Of a stretch of 64,000 bases of DNA, positions 44,446-56,815 are shown in pieces. Below the pieces are notes generated by a model, which ran no database searches, was not told the origin of the DNA, and saw only the letters and a list, made by a program, of their open reading frames with translations. Position 1 is the first letter of the stretch. Each line of letters opens with the position of its first letter. Both the position numbers and the translations under genes were made by a program. Source of the stretch: Rhytidiadelphus loreus (lineage: Eukaryota > Streptophyta > Bryopsida > Hypnales > Hylocomiaceae); assembly GCA_947034895.1 (NCBI GenBank), contig OX344764.1, forward strand, positions 56,339,348-56,403,347. The letters are read 5' to 3'.

Positions 44446-45620
44446 AAAGATTAACTTAACCCCTAAAGGACCATTGTCCCCTCAAGGGACAAAATGGATT
44501 TTGGGCAAGTTCCTATGATCTCAATTTTTAATGAATTTTTTGGAAACTATCTCATAATATACAAGAGCTTATTACCTTTATGGGAATATAAATTTTGTTG
44601 CAATTGGTATCCGGGATTCCGGGAACAAAAGTTATGGCATCTTTAACATAATTTGTAAGGAACGTCTCAGGGCAGAAAAAGAAATCTTTAATAATTTGAA
44701 ATTAATTTTTTAATTTTTTTCTTCTTAAAGGTCATATTTTTGTCTACATGTGTAGCTTTGATTCATTCCATTTCGATTAGTAATGTGAAAGTTATGAACA
44801 ATATTGTTTGGCAAGCAATCAAAATGAAATGATTCAAAGTTTTTCACATAGATATAAATCATAAGAAATTAAGAACCAATTTCAATATCAATTTTGTTAT
44901 TGGAAATGCCTTGTCATTTGTGAAGAATATCATTAATTTTTCGGGGGACCAACTGAATGCTAAGTATTGAAAACTACTTATCATACAAAAACATTTGAAC
45001 CACGTAGTGAGAAGTTCTAAAATTTGGTAGGCTTCGAATTTAATCCTTTAAAAAATGTTGTGCTAAAGGAGATACTACAAATTCTATTCATGTTTCCCTT
45101 CTAAATATCACTATGATGCCAAAACAAACTATTTCAGTCCTTACGGGTTTAGGATTTAGGAATATCTTCAAATCTATAGTAAACTTTATTTATTTTCACA
45201 TCGTAGGAAGATCTTGCAATTGATGTACATGGCAAACTAGAAATTGTATGAAGTTGTTCAAATATAAATAATTGTTTGGATGTTCGGTATGAATTTCTTA
45301 AAAAGACAATGGTATTATTACATTGTTGGTATTTTGTGTAAATGAAAGCACAAAAGTCTATGTAGAAAACTGACCTACAACACATGCAATAAATGTATTT
45401 GACATGTGTCTAATCATCAAGAATTAGATCTTCAAAACACATAAAGGCTAATTCATATAGAAATATTTATATATCTTTATTGAAGAAACAAAACATGGAC
45501 CCCATTGTACAACATGAGGTGGTTCTAAAGGTCAAAGCAACCCTTCCGATACACACAAGTTTAGAAAAAACAACTACCTATTAGTCTATTATTTACTAGA
45601 AGACTACCTCTAGCCCAAAA

Positions 45621-47198
45621 TCATGCAACATCCATATTGGCCTCCTCTTCCCTTTTCTTCTTCATGACTTCAAGCTCATGGTCCGCAATTCTATAAGCAC
45701 TCTTCAAAAGGGGTAGGTCATGGTTCCACATCTTGTTTTTGATCCAAAAATTCTTGAACGTTCTCGCATAACCGATGTGTGCAATCCGGAAATCTATGTG
45801 CTTCTGAAACTGGTGTTCAAGCTTCTTCAAAGAAACTAACTTCTGCTTCAAGGAAGCTACCTCTGATGTCAGCACACAATGCTCTTCATCTACTAATAAT
45901 GCATCCAAAGCCATTGGAAGGTCAATGGGGCCTACAACCGTGGTTTCTTTTAGGTCATTCAACCTTGACTGCGCCTCTTCCACAGCTTTCCTTTCGGTAT
46001 TCAATCGGTTTTCTTCTGCCAAACACTCTTCCATTATTTTGGCCATTCGTTTATCCAAGAACGGGGTGGAATTTGAAGTAGAGCCTCCATCTTTGCCTTT
46101 ATTGAATTTCAAATAAAATTGCTCCAGCTCGTCCATTTCCTTTTGTTGAACTGACAAACGAACTTTCCCGCTTATGATTAGTGCTTCAAGGGTGTGCTCA
46201 TCGTTGTCCTCAATGTCACCACCAGTGCGTTCACGCTGCCTTTCACATTCCATTCCTATTTCTACCAGTCTACCAAGAATAGCCTTCAACTGGGCTTTAT
46301 AAGCTTCTTTTCCTTGCCTCCTCGTGTCTTCAAGATATAATACTTCCCTTCCTGCTTCTTGAAGAGGTAGTTCTTTACATGAATCAAAAATCACCAATGC
46401 TTGTTCAGCATCTCGTTGCAACCCGATCTCGCCCTCCTCCTTGTCTTCCTCCATTTCTCGCATGCGTGCATATACATGTTGAAGAACTTCGTCTTCCTCA
46501 GGATGACGGAAGTGCATTGGCTCCAACGATCTAAGAGGCGCGACATGCAATACTACTGCCCCTTCTGAGTCTCCAACAAAAGGTACCACCACTGCCATAT
46601 TTTCTTCAAGTGTTGGATCTTCATTTGGGGGCATGGGGTCTGCAATGTCTTCTTCATCCGAGTCGGTGGAGGTGGACGACTGGCCCCAATCGTAGTCTTC
46701 ATCCGACACTTCTTCTTTGAAATGTTTTTTGGGCCCTAATCCATCCCTCGGATTATTTGATGGATCCGCCCTTGGAATGTCTTTGGTAGTGGGAACTATG
46801 CTATTGGGTTTTTTCTTAATGGTCCTCCAATCCACAGTTCATCGCAATTGTAGCTTTGCATAGACCATTTGGCATATACCCAATGAAACTTGACTCCCCT
46901 TCACTGTTGGTTTTTGATATAATGTCCGATAAACTTCAATGCACCGTTGCACAAATGCATCATCTCTGCAGTAGTGAAGATTAGCATTGTTTTGGCTGAT
47001 ATGGACATCGTGCCGGAAGTAAGGGAATAGCTTATCGATATGGCACCACCCTACGTAGGCCTTGCAAGTGTTGAACGTCCAATCCGATTGTACGTTTTGC
47101 CAATTTGGAAATGCCCTTGCTGTTGGGTCCAAAAGGATGGCTACATTCCGACTATGGCGCTCTCCTTTCTTCTTTGCCTTCTTAAAGGAGGGGGCCAT
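45621..47198 (-). pseudogene. Unrecognised gene, left-arm copy (one TGA)
   Basis: ATG 47198, about 525 codons, single in-frame TGA at 46836-46838 (KLQLR*TVDWRTIKKK); the other copy has Lys/Arg there. Homologous to 59096-60589: NVAILLDPTARAFPNW/RVAILLHPKIKAFKGW, YVGWCHIDKLFPYFRH/YVDWCHISKLFPLCRH, FVQRCIEVYRTLY/FMRRCCEVWTLLY, MVYAKLQL/MVYAEVVL. Layout: basic start, ~120-residue conserved globular domain, acidic disordered region (DEEDIADPMPPNED), then a long coiled coil. No enzymatic motif is seen. Intronless. Function unknown. Confidence 0.75.
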
Positions 47199-47304
47199 GG
47201 TGAATATAGGATGTGTTGGTATCCTCCAAATGCTCAGAAAGTATGGTCTTCCACAATCGACGACAACACAAAAAGTGTCCTAGACACAAGATTCCAGTGC
47301 ACGA

Positions 47305-47355
47305 ACACGCATCCAGACGCTTGAAAGCATATGGAAGCCGATGCACAGCACTGGA
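47305..47355 (-). promoter_or_regulatory. Shared promoter-like segment, left copy
   Basis: On the - strand GGCTTCCATATGCTTTCAAG followed by CGTCTGGATGCGTGT corresponds to the 58.8-kb segment GGCTGTCATCCACCTTGAAG followed by TGGCTGACTGCATGTGCGTG. It lies between the array at 47380-47545 and the ATG at 47198. Confidence 0.5.
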
Positions 47356-47379
47356 AAAGAAAGTGGCAGCTCGCGTCCG

Positions 47380-47545
47380 TGGCGACCGCATTTGTACCCG
47401 AAGTCGCCCTGGGCGCGTGCGGGATCAGGGGTTAGGAAGGCGAGTGCGTTAAGTGGGGCGACCGCGGGTACAGGGAATTTTGGGCAACCGCGGGTCCAGG
47501 AAGGGCGCGTGAGGCTTCAGGGCGACCGCGGGTCCAGGGAAAGGT
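47380..47545. repeat. GGGCGAC-NN-CGGGT array upstream of left-arm gene
   Basis: Degenerate copies of GGGCGACCGCGGGT and GGGCAACCGCGGGT, plus inverted CCCGAAGTCGCCC, about 180-350 bp upstream of the ATG at 47198. Confidence 0.8.
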
Positions 47546-48529
47546 AGCAGACTCAGGAAATGCACAGGGAGAATTGACCCCCTCATTGCCCCCGTCAACT
47601 TAGATTTGAAAAAAAAGCCCCCTATATTCTGCCAATTTTTGGGTAATTCTTGCATCTCCTAGAAGTAATTTGGGGCCTCTGATTGCAAATATGATTTCAG
47701 AATTCCCAAAAAAATTAAGCAGTGCAAATAATAAATTCTAGGGCAAGCCCTGGATGGGCAATGAGGGAGTCAATTCACCCTGGCCCTCACAAATGGCTCA
47801 TCTCAAGACTGATCTCCCTTTTTCATGTATTTACTTCAATGAAAATATTTTTAGATCATTTTTCAGACAAAGAAAAATAAAAGAGGAATCTAACACAAGT
47901 GATTTCATTTTTTTTAAGTATTTTTTAATTAATTGTAAATTTCCAAAGGACTTGTGTCATAGGTCCCTACTTATGCCCCTAGGTCTCCCGTAAAACATTC
48001 ACTTGCAACTTCTAAAGAAAAATGGGGAAGTAAAGAGAATGAATTGGCTTTTACAATTGATAATTTTTTTTTCTCGAATCATTTAATGATTATGGAGGTC
48101 AATTTATGAACTACAGTTTGTCCATTTCAAAGCCACTTATAGAGTCCATTTCTAATGCCCACTCCATTTTAGAGCCTTCTACCTTATATTTACTTTCACA
48201 TCCTCACAAATGGAGAAAGGAAGTACAATTTATGTATCAATGAATAGGTGGTAGTAAAATCGTGGGCCACCGCAATTAAAAATATTCCCAACATGTAATG
48301 AGTTTAATAGCTTTTTCAAGTGATATTAAGTTTTGGAAGAGAACATTTTAGTGTGCCAATATAATTTGTAGTTCTTCATTTCAACTCCAATCCCAAATTT
48401 ATTTTTATAAGCAATACACTCAACCATGAAAAAGTAAATTTGGTAGGTTATCATCTCACAACTCTTATCCAATATTGCACCTTCAGGAAACGTGCATACT
48501 AATACACAAGCTAATTAAACATTCCTATG
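47546..48529. other. Non-coding inverted-repeat arm
   Basis: AT-rich; pairs with 58.1-58.56 kb. 47817-48160 matches the reverse complement of 58230-58560 closely (for example GACTTGTGTCATAGGTCCCT). No gene. Confidence 0.65.
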
Positions 48530-49960
48530 GTTAGGTTCTTGTTTCATAAAACTTGCTTCAATGGAAATAACTATAAGTCCATGCTCTTTTCATAAAGGAA
48601 AAATACAGTTGGAAAGGCATAGGCACTTAGGGGTTCATTAGTAATGCATTCTAATTGTTAAGCTAAACTTATCTTTTGACTCTAAATAGATTATGCAAAC
48701 ACCCCTCTTCTAAAATCAAATTTCATTCGCAAGTACATCTTCGTCATTGTCCATAATGACGAACAATTCTAATTAAATAATGATTTAGCACAAGTGAATT
48801 CTAAAATACTGTATATCATTACGAATTAGTTACTTTAAAGTTTCAAAAACTCCCGTAAAGACTTGAGTATAGGCTAGGTGTCGTGCTTCGAAGGTTTGAC
48901 CAAAGACCTCCTCGACCTCTGCAGTGAGATGTTTTCTATCGCACTGCGGAGGTCGAAGAGGTCCTTGACCGAACCCATAAGCCCAAACCAGAACCTCCTT
49001 TATCATGTACACCGGGTTGGGAATCGAACCGTAGACCTCCCAGACTCCACTTGAATTCGAAGAAGTCGACCCTTGTCTGAGAATCCCTTCCACTACTTCA
49101 CCTTCTCGTTGGTCACATCGGGAATCACCTTCGATGCACCACTCCTTGTCCATCCCATCTTTATTCATTTTTTTCTTTGATTCTACGGGGCTTCAAAATA
49201 CCATCAACCGCCCAACAAAAATTAGTCTCCCCGTTTTGGACCCGAAGTCGCCCCACCCGAAGTCGCCCTACCCGAGGTCGCCCAAGTCCCGAAAAAGAGG
49301 AAATTTCAAATGCGTGAGTTTTTCCCTCCTCTCTGGACCCGCGGTCACCCCACCCGAAGTCGCCCTACCCGAAGTCGCCCCAACCGTGGTCGCCCCAGCA
49401 CCGCTGAAGGAAGTCCCCAATTTCCCCCTTCTCTGGACCCGCGGTCACCCCACCCGCGGTCGCCCCTACATCAGTATTTGAAAGAGTCACTTACAGAAGA
49501 CTGCTGTCATGGTAGGTGAGATCATAGAATATTTTCTACATAGCTTACAATTATAACACATGATCATTTTATTAAATGGTCCCTAACAAGGCTTCAATAT
49601 CCTCAAGCCCTACAGTCATAAATTCCAAACCCTACAAAGCCCTCGCAAACTAGAACCCATACCCAAACCTAAACCCTTGAATGCCCAACCCATTTTAGGA
49701 TGTTTTATGAATGTGCTTTAACATCAACAAGAAGCCAACATTTTGAATTATAGAATCAATTTCTTTGTACTTCTTCATTTTTCCTCCAATGCCAAAAAAC
49801 TTTATTTGTGCAAATTATCAAATTGTTGTGGAGGGGGATAATACACTTGAAGTAAAAAATGTACATTTCTCTTATTCTCTTGTTATAATCTTACAACACT
49901 TACGCAATTTTGCACTCAAAATTAACGTGCACACTAACAAGCAAGTTCTTTAAACATTCA
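48530..49960 (-). repeat. ~1.43-kb repeat unit 1 (tRNA-like B box, hairpin, GGGCGAC array)
   Basis: Starts with GGTTAGGTTC...ACTTGCTTCAATGG. It carries a TTCGTCATT/AATGACGAA hairpin (48740-48763) and a long hairpin (48902-48965). A B-box match GGTTCGATTCCC lies on the - strand at 49019-49030. A GAAGTCGCCC-type array is at 49230-49465, then an AT-rich tail. The next copy follows head-to-tail. Flanking the B box, ATCGAACC with CCTCCCAGACTCCACTTG resembles a tRNA T-arm and long variable arm, suggesting a tRNA-derived, SINE-like core. Confidence 0.75.
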
Positions 49961-51540
49961 TACGGTTAGATTCAAAAATAAATAGGAAACTTGCTTCAAT
50001 GGGAATTACTATAAGTCCATGCTTTTTTTTAATAGGACAAATACAAGAGGGAAAGGCTTAGGCACGTAGGGCCTAATTAGTAATGCACTCCACTAGTTAA
50101 GTTAAATTTATCTTTTGACACTAAATAGATTATGCAAACATCCTTCTTGTAAAATCAAATTTCATTTACAAGTATTTATTCATCATTGTCCATAAAAATG
50201 AACAATTCTAATTAATTAAAATTTTAGCACAATTGAATTCTAAAATACTCTATATCATTACAAATTAGTTACTTTAAAGTTTCAAAAAATCCCATGAAGA
50301 CCTGAGTATAGGCCAGGTGATGTACTTTGTGGATTGGGCGAAGGACCACTTTGAAATGAGAAGTGAAATGTTTGTCATTGTCCATAAAAATGAACAATTC
50401 TAATTAATTAAAGATTTAGCACAATTGAATTCTAAAATACTCTATATCATTACAAATTAGTTACTTTAAAGTTTCAAAAAATCCCGTGAAGACCTCGGTC
50501 TAGGCCACGCGACGTGCTTCGAGGATTGGGCCAAGGACCACTTTGAATACAGAACTGAAATGTGTTTTTCATCTCAGATCTGAACTCAAAGTGGACCTTG
50601 ACCGAACCCATAATATTCAAGCAGATCCTCCTTTATCATGCACACGGAGTTGGGAATCGAACCGCAGACCTCCTAGACTCCACTTGAGTTTGAAGAAGTC
50701 AACCTTTGTGTGAGAATCCCTTCTACTACTTCACCTTCCCATTCGTCACATCGGGAATCACCTTTGATGCACCACTCCTTGTCCATCCCATCACTACTAG
50801 AAAATTCTGTTTTTTTGTTGATTTGGACGTGTTGATTTGGACAGAAATCAACAGTAAAGTGTTGATTTGAACAAAAAACTGTTGATTTCTGTCCAAATCA
50901 ACACGTCCAAATCAACAAAAAAACAGAATTTTCTAGTAGTGCATTTTTATTCATTTTTTTTCTTTGATTGTACGGGGCTTCAAAACAACATGAGCCGCCC
51001 AACACAAATTAATCTCCCAGTTTTGGACCCGAAGTCGACCCACCCGAAGTCGCCCAAGTCCCAGAAAAGAGGGAATTTCAAATGCGTGAGTTTTTCCCTC
51101 CTCTCTGGACCCGCGGTCGCCCCACCCGAAGTCGCCCCACCCGAGGTCGCCCCAGCACCGCAGAAAGAAGTCCCCAATTTCCCCCTTCTCTGGACCCGTA
51201 GTCGCCCTACCTGCGGTCGCCCCTACATCAGTATTTGAAAGAGTCACTTACAGAAGACTGCTGTCATGGTAGGTGAGATCATAGAATATTTTCTAGATAG
51301 CTTACAATTATATCACATGATCATTTTATTAAATGGTCCCTAACAAGGCTTCAATATTTTGAAGCCTTACAATCATGAACCGAAAACCCGACAAAGCCCT
51401 CGCAAAGTAGAACCCTAGAATCCAAACCGTAACCCTCAAATGCCCAATGCATTTTAGGATGTTTTATGAATTTGCTTTAAATTGTACAAGAAGTCAACAT
51501 TATATGTGCCTACTAACAAGCAAGTTGTTTAAACATTCAT
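49961..51540 (-). repeat. ~1.43-kb repeat unit 2, with MITE and partial duplication
   Basis: Same order as unit 1: start GGTTAGATTC, hairpin 50533-50590, B box 50652-50663, array 51020-51220. Lengthened by a ~190-bp internal duplication (about 50190-50375 repeated at about 50376-50560, the first copy truncated within the hairpin) and by a 150-bp CACTA MITE at 50792. A third unit begins at 51541 but breaks off near 51680. Confidence 0.75.
50792..50941. mobile_element. CACTA-type MITE in repeat unit 2
   Basis: 150-bp foldback beginning CACTACTAGAAAATTCTG and ending CAGAATTTTCTAGTAGTG, with ~62-bp arms and TSD CAT (50789-50791 and 50942-50944). The other three repeat units have the uninterrupted site (TCCATCCCAT then TTTATTC), proving insertion. 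No ORF. Its ends differ internally from the MITE at 3519, so it is a second family. Confidence 0.95.
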
Positions 51541-51680
51541 ACGGTTAGATTAAAAAATAAATAGGAAACTTGCTTCAATCCCAACTACTATAAGTCCATG
51601 CTTTTTTTTCATAGGAAAAATACAAGAGGGAAAGGCTTAGGCACATAGGGCTTAATAATTAATGCACTCTTATTGTAATG

Positions 51681-52427
51681 CACTTCAAGATTTTTTCTCA
51701 AAGTAGCCAAAGTGACGGTTTTTAGTGGTTCTGAACCTATAATGGCCTTCGAACTTCAGGGGTTAAATTCACATCTAAAGAAACTTTTATTAGTTTTCGA
51801 TTATGGCTCAAACATATAGATCTTGCAAGAATATTTTGACCTCGTATTCAATAGTAATGAACCTTGAAGAAGCCTTCAAGGTACTCTTTGTAAAAATGTT
51901 TTGTGAAACATTAAAAGGCAAATTCAAAATTTAATTTTTAATTTGTAGACCAAAATGGTTTTGTTGAGAGAAAACGTAATTTCTACATATAAAGGTGAAA
52001 TTAATTTCACCTAAAAATGGTGTATTGCATTTAACCCTTATGTCCCCATTTTTTCTGGCCCATTCAAACCAATTGAGAAATGTCGTTTTTATTGCCAAAA
52101 ACCTATTAAGATTATAAGAAAGTCATCCTTTTTTGCCGGATGAACCAATACAAGTGCCGATTGTCAATGCTTTTTAGAAGGAAAATGGGCTCCATTATTC
52201 CAAGGCTATATATCTTACTGTAGGATATCTTACTGGAACATTGAGCCTATTTAATTCATTCATTGCAGCAAAATACAAACATTGATATGAGAGATTCAAT
52301 ACAACATACCATGAAGAATAGATCCACAATATTGCCAATTTGGGGAAAATGGCACTTCATATTAAAATTTGATTACATGTACTAGAAGTACTACTCCAAA
52401 ATGATACTATGGTATTCTTCTATCACA
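51681..52427. other. No gene seen
   Basis: AT-rich, single-copy within the window; 3' flank of the kinase gene. No feature recognised. Confidence 0.55.
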
Positions 52428-54068
52428 CTACAACACGGAGTCCCGAAAAACTAATTCTGGAGGCTTCATATTCCAGGGTGGAAGCATGAGTGAAGCTACC
52501 ACCTCAGAGCATGTGAGTCTCGTCTGTAAGTCAAGATCCATAAGCGCACGTAACTTCATTGTAAAGAACTTTCCCAACTCAAGGTTTTTGAATAGTTCCC
52601 TGTCATATTCACCCATATAACCAATTTTCATGTTCCAAATCAATTTACCAATAGAAAACGAATCAGACTTAACCGTATACTTGTGCTTGGCTTGCATCTT
52701 GTCAAGGCTCGTTTCTGAACCCTTTGGCCCAAACACATAGAACAACTCTGGAGCCACCCACCATCTGCCTTTCAACATGTCATCCTTCTCTTTCGTGGTT
52801 TTGTATCCAAAATGTGAGGGAGCTCCCTCTTGTATATGACTGGCAATTCCCCAATCGCAAATCCCAATGTTTATAACATCATCCGAGTACGGCGGATAAT
52901 GGATTAATATGTTGTTGGGAGACAAATCGTTGTGTAGAACACCTTCATTGTGTACAAGACTTGTCACATAAACAAGGGCCCATGCCAACTTCGCCTTGTG
53001 CCTTCGAAAGAGGCTAATTTGCTTCACCTGCTCTTGTTGAAGTTCCTTCACCAACTTGATTTCGTGCCAATCGGCATGTGGCACGACCTTCTCATTCAAG
53101 CGAACAAGTTTGTTCAAATTACCACCATTCCACCACAACGTGTAGGCCTCCATTGTATTGGCGTGGATAGCCACAAATTTAACAATGGCTGGGTGATTTA
53201 AAGGACACACCAAGGCCTCAATGGATCGTTCATATCTCGCATCACGCGTGTTCGTTTGCTTTGACACCTTCCCCGCAAAATGTACATGCTTGGGTATTGT
53301 AGACATGCCATCAATGTATACCTTACGCACCTTTCCATACCCCCCTTGTTGGTCATATCCACTAAGCGGAACCACTTTTGCACTAGAATTGATCCACATG
53401 AGAGACGATCCACTGTTTTGAGAAAGAGCAGCCGTCAATGCGTCCAACTGCCACCCCATCGCCCTAGATACAGTCTTCGATAGTCTAGACGCCGCTTTCT
53501 GCCACCATGCCATTTTTGCGTGGAATTCGATGGTCTCCTTATTTTCACACCCAAGGACTATAGGTCGGTGCTCTACAATGATTTTTTTGGTATTGAAAAT
53601 GATTTCCATGAGCACGTTCTCCATCCACTTCTCATAGTTGCCAAAGTACGTTTCATCCACGTCAGCATATTTCGGGGATTCTTTGCACTTTTTTAGAATA
53701 AAAGTGCTCAAATCTCTCTTCAACTTAATGATGCCTGATTCTTTATGCCTCAAGTATGTAGACTCTAGGAATTCCACAGTGCGTCCCTCGTACCATTCGA
53801 AACACACTCGCTGTGCAAATATTGAATAATCACGTGGAGGATAAGTTGGGTCCTTATCATGTGCCGTCTTTGACTTCTTCGACTTTGATGATGACTCTCC
53901 ACCCGTTGACTTGTACGAGTCAATAGTCACTTGGAACTCCGCGGGGTTGTCAAGGTCGGTGCCCCTTACATATTTCCTTGTAGCATTCTCCCATTCCCGG
54001 GGGTCATCGTGGTTAATATCCCATAGAGACGGACGCATTGTACTACTCCCTTCTCCTGGATTAGACAT
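52428..54068 (-). CDS. Protein-kinase-like gene, intronless
   Basis: 546 residues from ATG 54068 (MSNPGEGSSTMRPSLWDI) to TAG. Residues 1-230 form an unrecognised domain with a short Ser/Lys linker. The kinase-like domain follows. It has a Gly-rich loop GGYGKV at 242-247 and Lys267 in HFAGKV. The catalytic loop LHNDLSPNNIL has D381 and N386, with HND replacing HRD. DWG is at 405-407 in place of DFG, APE-type APEL at 439-442, and D469 in VKSDSFSIGKLIW. Key Lys, catalytic Asp, Asn and the DxG Asp are all present, so it may be active; the missing HRD Arg suggests no activation-loop phosphorylation control. Substrate unknown. It lies at the centre of the 17.5-kb inverted repeat and shares an upstream segment with the 59.1-kb gene. 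No stops or frameshifts, unlike its neighbours. Confidence 0.85.
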   Translation of the reverse strand: MSNPGEGSSTMRPSLWDINHDDPREWENATRKYVRGTDLDNPAEFQVTIDSYKSTGGESSSKSKKSKTAHDKDPTYPPRDYSIFAQRVCFEWYEGRTVEFLESTYLRHKESGIIKLKRDLSTFILKKCKESPKYADVDETYFGNYEKWMENVLMEIIFNTKKIIVEHRPIVLGCENKETIEFHAKMAWWQKAASRLSKTVSRAMGWQLDALTAALSQNSGSSLMWINSSAKVVPLSGYDQQGGYGKVRKVYIDGMSTIPKHVHFAGKVSKQTNTRDARYERSIEALVCPLNHPAIVKFVAIHANTMEAYTLWWNGGNLNKLVRLNEKVVPHADWHEIKLVKELQQEQVKQISLFRRHKAKLAWALVYVTSLVHNEGVLHNDLSPNNILIHYPPYSDDVINIGICDWGIASHIQEGAPSHFGYKTTKEKDDMLKGRWWVAPELFYVFGPKGSETSLDKMQAKHKYTVKSDSFSIGKLIWNMKIGYMGEYDRELFKNLELGKFFTMKLRALMDLDLQTRLTCSEVVASLMLPPWNMKPPELVFRDSVL

Positions 54069-54164
54069 AGCTCTTCCTTCACAAAGTTACCTACAATCGA
54101 TGAATAAATAGAGTCGTGGAAAAAAAGGGCAACAAGTCCACCCCCCAATCACCGCCTTGGCCCA

Positions 54165-54212
54165 CAAGCTCGCATTCAGCCACTACAAGGTGGATGAAAG
54201 CCGTAGCACAGG
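54165..54212 (-). promoter_or_regulatory. Shared promoter-like segment, kinase copy
   Basis: On the - strand TGTGCTACGGCTTTCATCCA continues as CCTTGTAGTGGCTGAATGC. It matches about 80% of the segment at 58808-58855 and lies about 100 bp upstream of the kinase ATG, next to a GGGCGAC array. Confidence 0.65.
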
Positions 54213-54224
54213 ACCAAGACTGGC

Positions 54225-54600
54225 GAATGCGGGTGGGGCAACCGCTTAAGTACCTGCGGTCGCCATAGGGGCGCATGCGGGTGACAGGGCGCGTGCGGGT
54301 AAGGGCAACCGCGGGTACCAAAGCGGTCCTGAAACCTGAACCCGAGGTCGCCCCCTACACCCGAGGTCGCCCTGGAACTTGGGACTTCCAGCTTTTTTGG
54401 TGCTGGGGCGACCTCGACTGGGGCGACTTCGGGTGGGCGACTTCGGGTGGGGCGACCGCGGGTCCAGAAGTCGTGAAAAATTCACTCATTTGTAATCCTC
54501 TTTGGGGGATTGGGCGACTTCGGGTGGGGCGACTTCGGGTGGGGCTATGGAGCCGTGGGGCGACTAGGAGACTATTTTGTGTTGGGCGACTTTGGGTATT
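54225..54600. repeat. GGGCGAC-NN-CGGGT array upstream of kinase
   Basis: About fifteen copies in both orientations (GGGCAACCGCGGGT, CCCGAGGTCGCCC, GGGCGACTTCGGGTGG). It bridges the kinase promoter and the third 1.43-kb repeat unit. Confidence 0.88.
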
Positions 54601-55760
54601 TTGAAGCCAATAGAATCAAAGAAAAAAAGGAATAAAAATGGGATGGACAAGGAGTGGTGCATCAAAGGTGATTCCCGATGTGACCAACAGGAAGGTGAAG
54701 TAGTGGAAGGGATTCTTACACAAGGGTCAACTTCTTCAAACTCAAGTGGAGTCTGGGAGGTCTGCGGTTCGATTCCCAACTCCGTGTGCATGATGTAGGA
54801 GGTTATAGTTGGGTCTTACGGGTTCGGTCAAGGGGCACTTTGAATTTCGCACTGAGATGAAAAACATTTCAGTGCGAAATTCGAAGTGCCCCTTGGCTCA
54901 ATCCTCGAAGCACGTCGCGTGGCCTATACCGAGGTCTTCACGGGATTTTTTGAAACTTTAAAGTATCTAATTCGTAATGATATAGAGTATTTTAGAATTC
55001 AATTGTGCTAAATCTTTATTTAATTAGAATTGTTCGTCATTAGGAACAATGACGAATAAATACTTGTGAATGAAATTTGATTTTACAATACGGGGTGTTT
55101 GCTTAATCTATGTAGGGTCAAAAGATAAGTTTAACTTAACAATTAGAGTGCATTATTTACTAATGAACCCCTAAGAGCCTATGCCTTTCCAAGTGTAAGG
55201 TAGGAGGCTCAGAAATGGTGCACCTAAGGGCTGGTCTGCCTTTTTCGTGTATTTCTTTGGACGGGAATATTTTTAGCTCATTTTTCAGACAAAGAGAAAT
55301 TGATGAGGAATCTAACCCAAGTGGTTTCATATTTTTCCAAAGATTTTTGAATTACTTATGAATTTTCAAACGAGTTGGGTCATAGGTCCCTATTTGTGAC
55401 CCTAGATCTTTCATGAATGGTTCACTTGCAATTCTAAATAAAAATGGAGAAAACACAGAGAATGATTGGCTCTTCCAATTAATAATGTTTTCTTCCTTGG
55501 TTCATTCAATGAATGTATTGGTCAATTTCAGAACTTTAGATGCACCATTCCACAACCATTTATAGGAGCCATTCTTAATGCCCGCACTCTTTCACAACCT
55601 CCTACCTTAGTTTTTCTGTTCTGAAAAGAGCATGGACTTGTAGTTATTCCCATTGAAGCAAGTTTCCTATTTATTTTTTAATCTAAACGTATGAATGTTT
55701 AAACAACTTGCTTGTTAGTATGCACATTCATTTTGAGTGCAAAATTGCGGAAGAGTTTTA
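54601..55760 (+). repeat. 1.43-kb repeat unit 3, inverted
   Basis: Reverse-oriented copy: B box GGTTCGATTCCC at 54766-54777, long hairpin 54830-54894, short hairpin 55033-55056, then AT-rich tail with GCATGGACTT...GAAGCAAGTTTCC at about 55630. Confidence 0.75.
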
Positions 55761-56815
55761 AGATTATAACAAGAGAAATGTACATTCTTCACTTCGAGTG
55801 TATTACCCCTCTCCACAACCATTTTAAAGTTTGCAGAAAAAAAGTTTCTTGGGATTGGAGGAAAAATGAAGAAGTATACAGAAATTGATTCTATAATTCA
55901 AGATGTTGGCTTCTTGTTCAAGTGAACCCCTAAGTGACCCCGAGGACAGGATGGGTCCTCAACCAATTTCCTAAGTTAAACAAAACCTTACCAAATTACT
56001 ATATGTAGTAATTCATATTTTTGGAAAATTCTTTTTGAAGTTTAGTTTTAGCTTCAAAAATCTGATTTTGAAAATGATTGATTATGATTTTTCTATTTAA
56101 GATTTTGTGCATGGATGTACACTTGCAATCTTGACTTTTTGTAGTGTTGAGGGCTCTTAGGAATGAGCCTCAAACACACTAAATCTTTGAGAAAATATCA
56201 CATTACAAATGAAATTTAAAAAAATGATAAAGTAGATTTTGAGAAGTTATAAATTGATTGGGTTTATGCACCTTAGGCCCTTTAAGCTCATATTTTTTAG
56301 GTGACGAACTTTTTAGATTTCACATTTGAAAAGAGGATTGAAATACTTCAAATCACTTTCACAGATTTAACACCCTCATGATAAAACATTATAATCTTTC
56401 AATAAATTAGAGGTATTGTTGTGTTTTCTTTTCTAATGTGATCTCTAATACGTCTAGTTTGAATTTACACGGTTACAATTCAAAAAGAATGGATAGAACG
56501 TATCAAAATGTCGGATTTTTGTTCAATTTAGAGCAAATTCTAGAAGCTTAGCAAATTCCAGGGTCATTTTGGGGTTCAAGCAAATTCATAAACCATCCTA
56601 AAATGCGTTGGGCATTTCAGGGTTTAGGTTTGCGTTTCTGGTTCTAGTTTGCGAGGGCTTTGTAGGGTTTTTGGTTCATCATTGTAGGGCTTGAGGATAT
56701 TGAAGCCTTGTTAGGGACCATTTAATAAAATGATCATGTGATATAATTGTAAGCTATCTAGAGATTATTCTATGATCTCACCTACCATGACTGCAATCTT
56801 CTGTAAGTCACTCTT
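55761..56815. other. No gene; repeat tails
   Basis: AT-rich sequence. 56560-56800 matches the tails of units 1 and 2 in reverse (TAGGGACCATTTAATAAAAT). The part between 55920 and 56560 has no counterpart noticed. Confidence 0.55.

Noticed and set aside
54690..54790. Genuine tRNA gene around the B box
   Set aside because: T-arm-like match is good but no convincing acceptor stem or D-arm/A box was found. It recurs in four diverged repeat units, so a tRNA-derived repeat is likelier.
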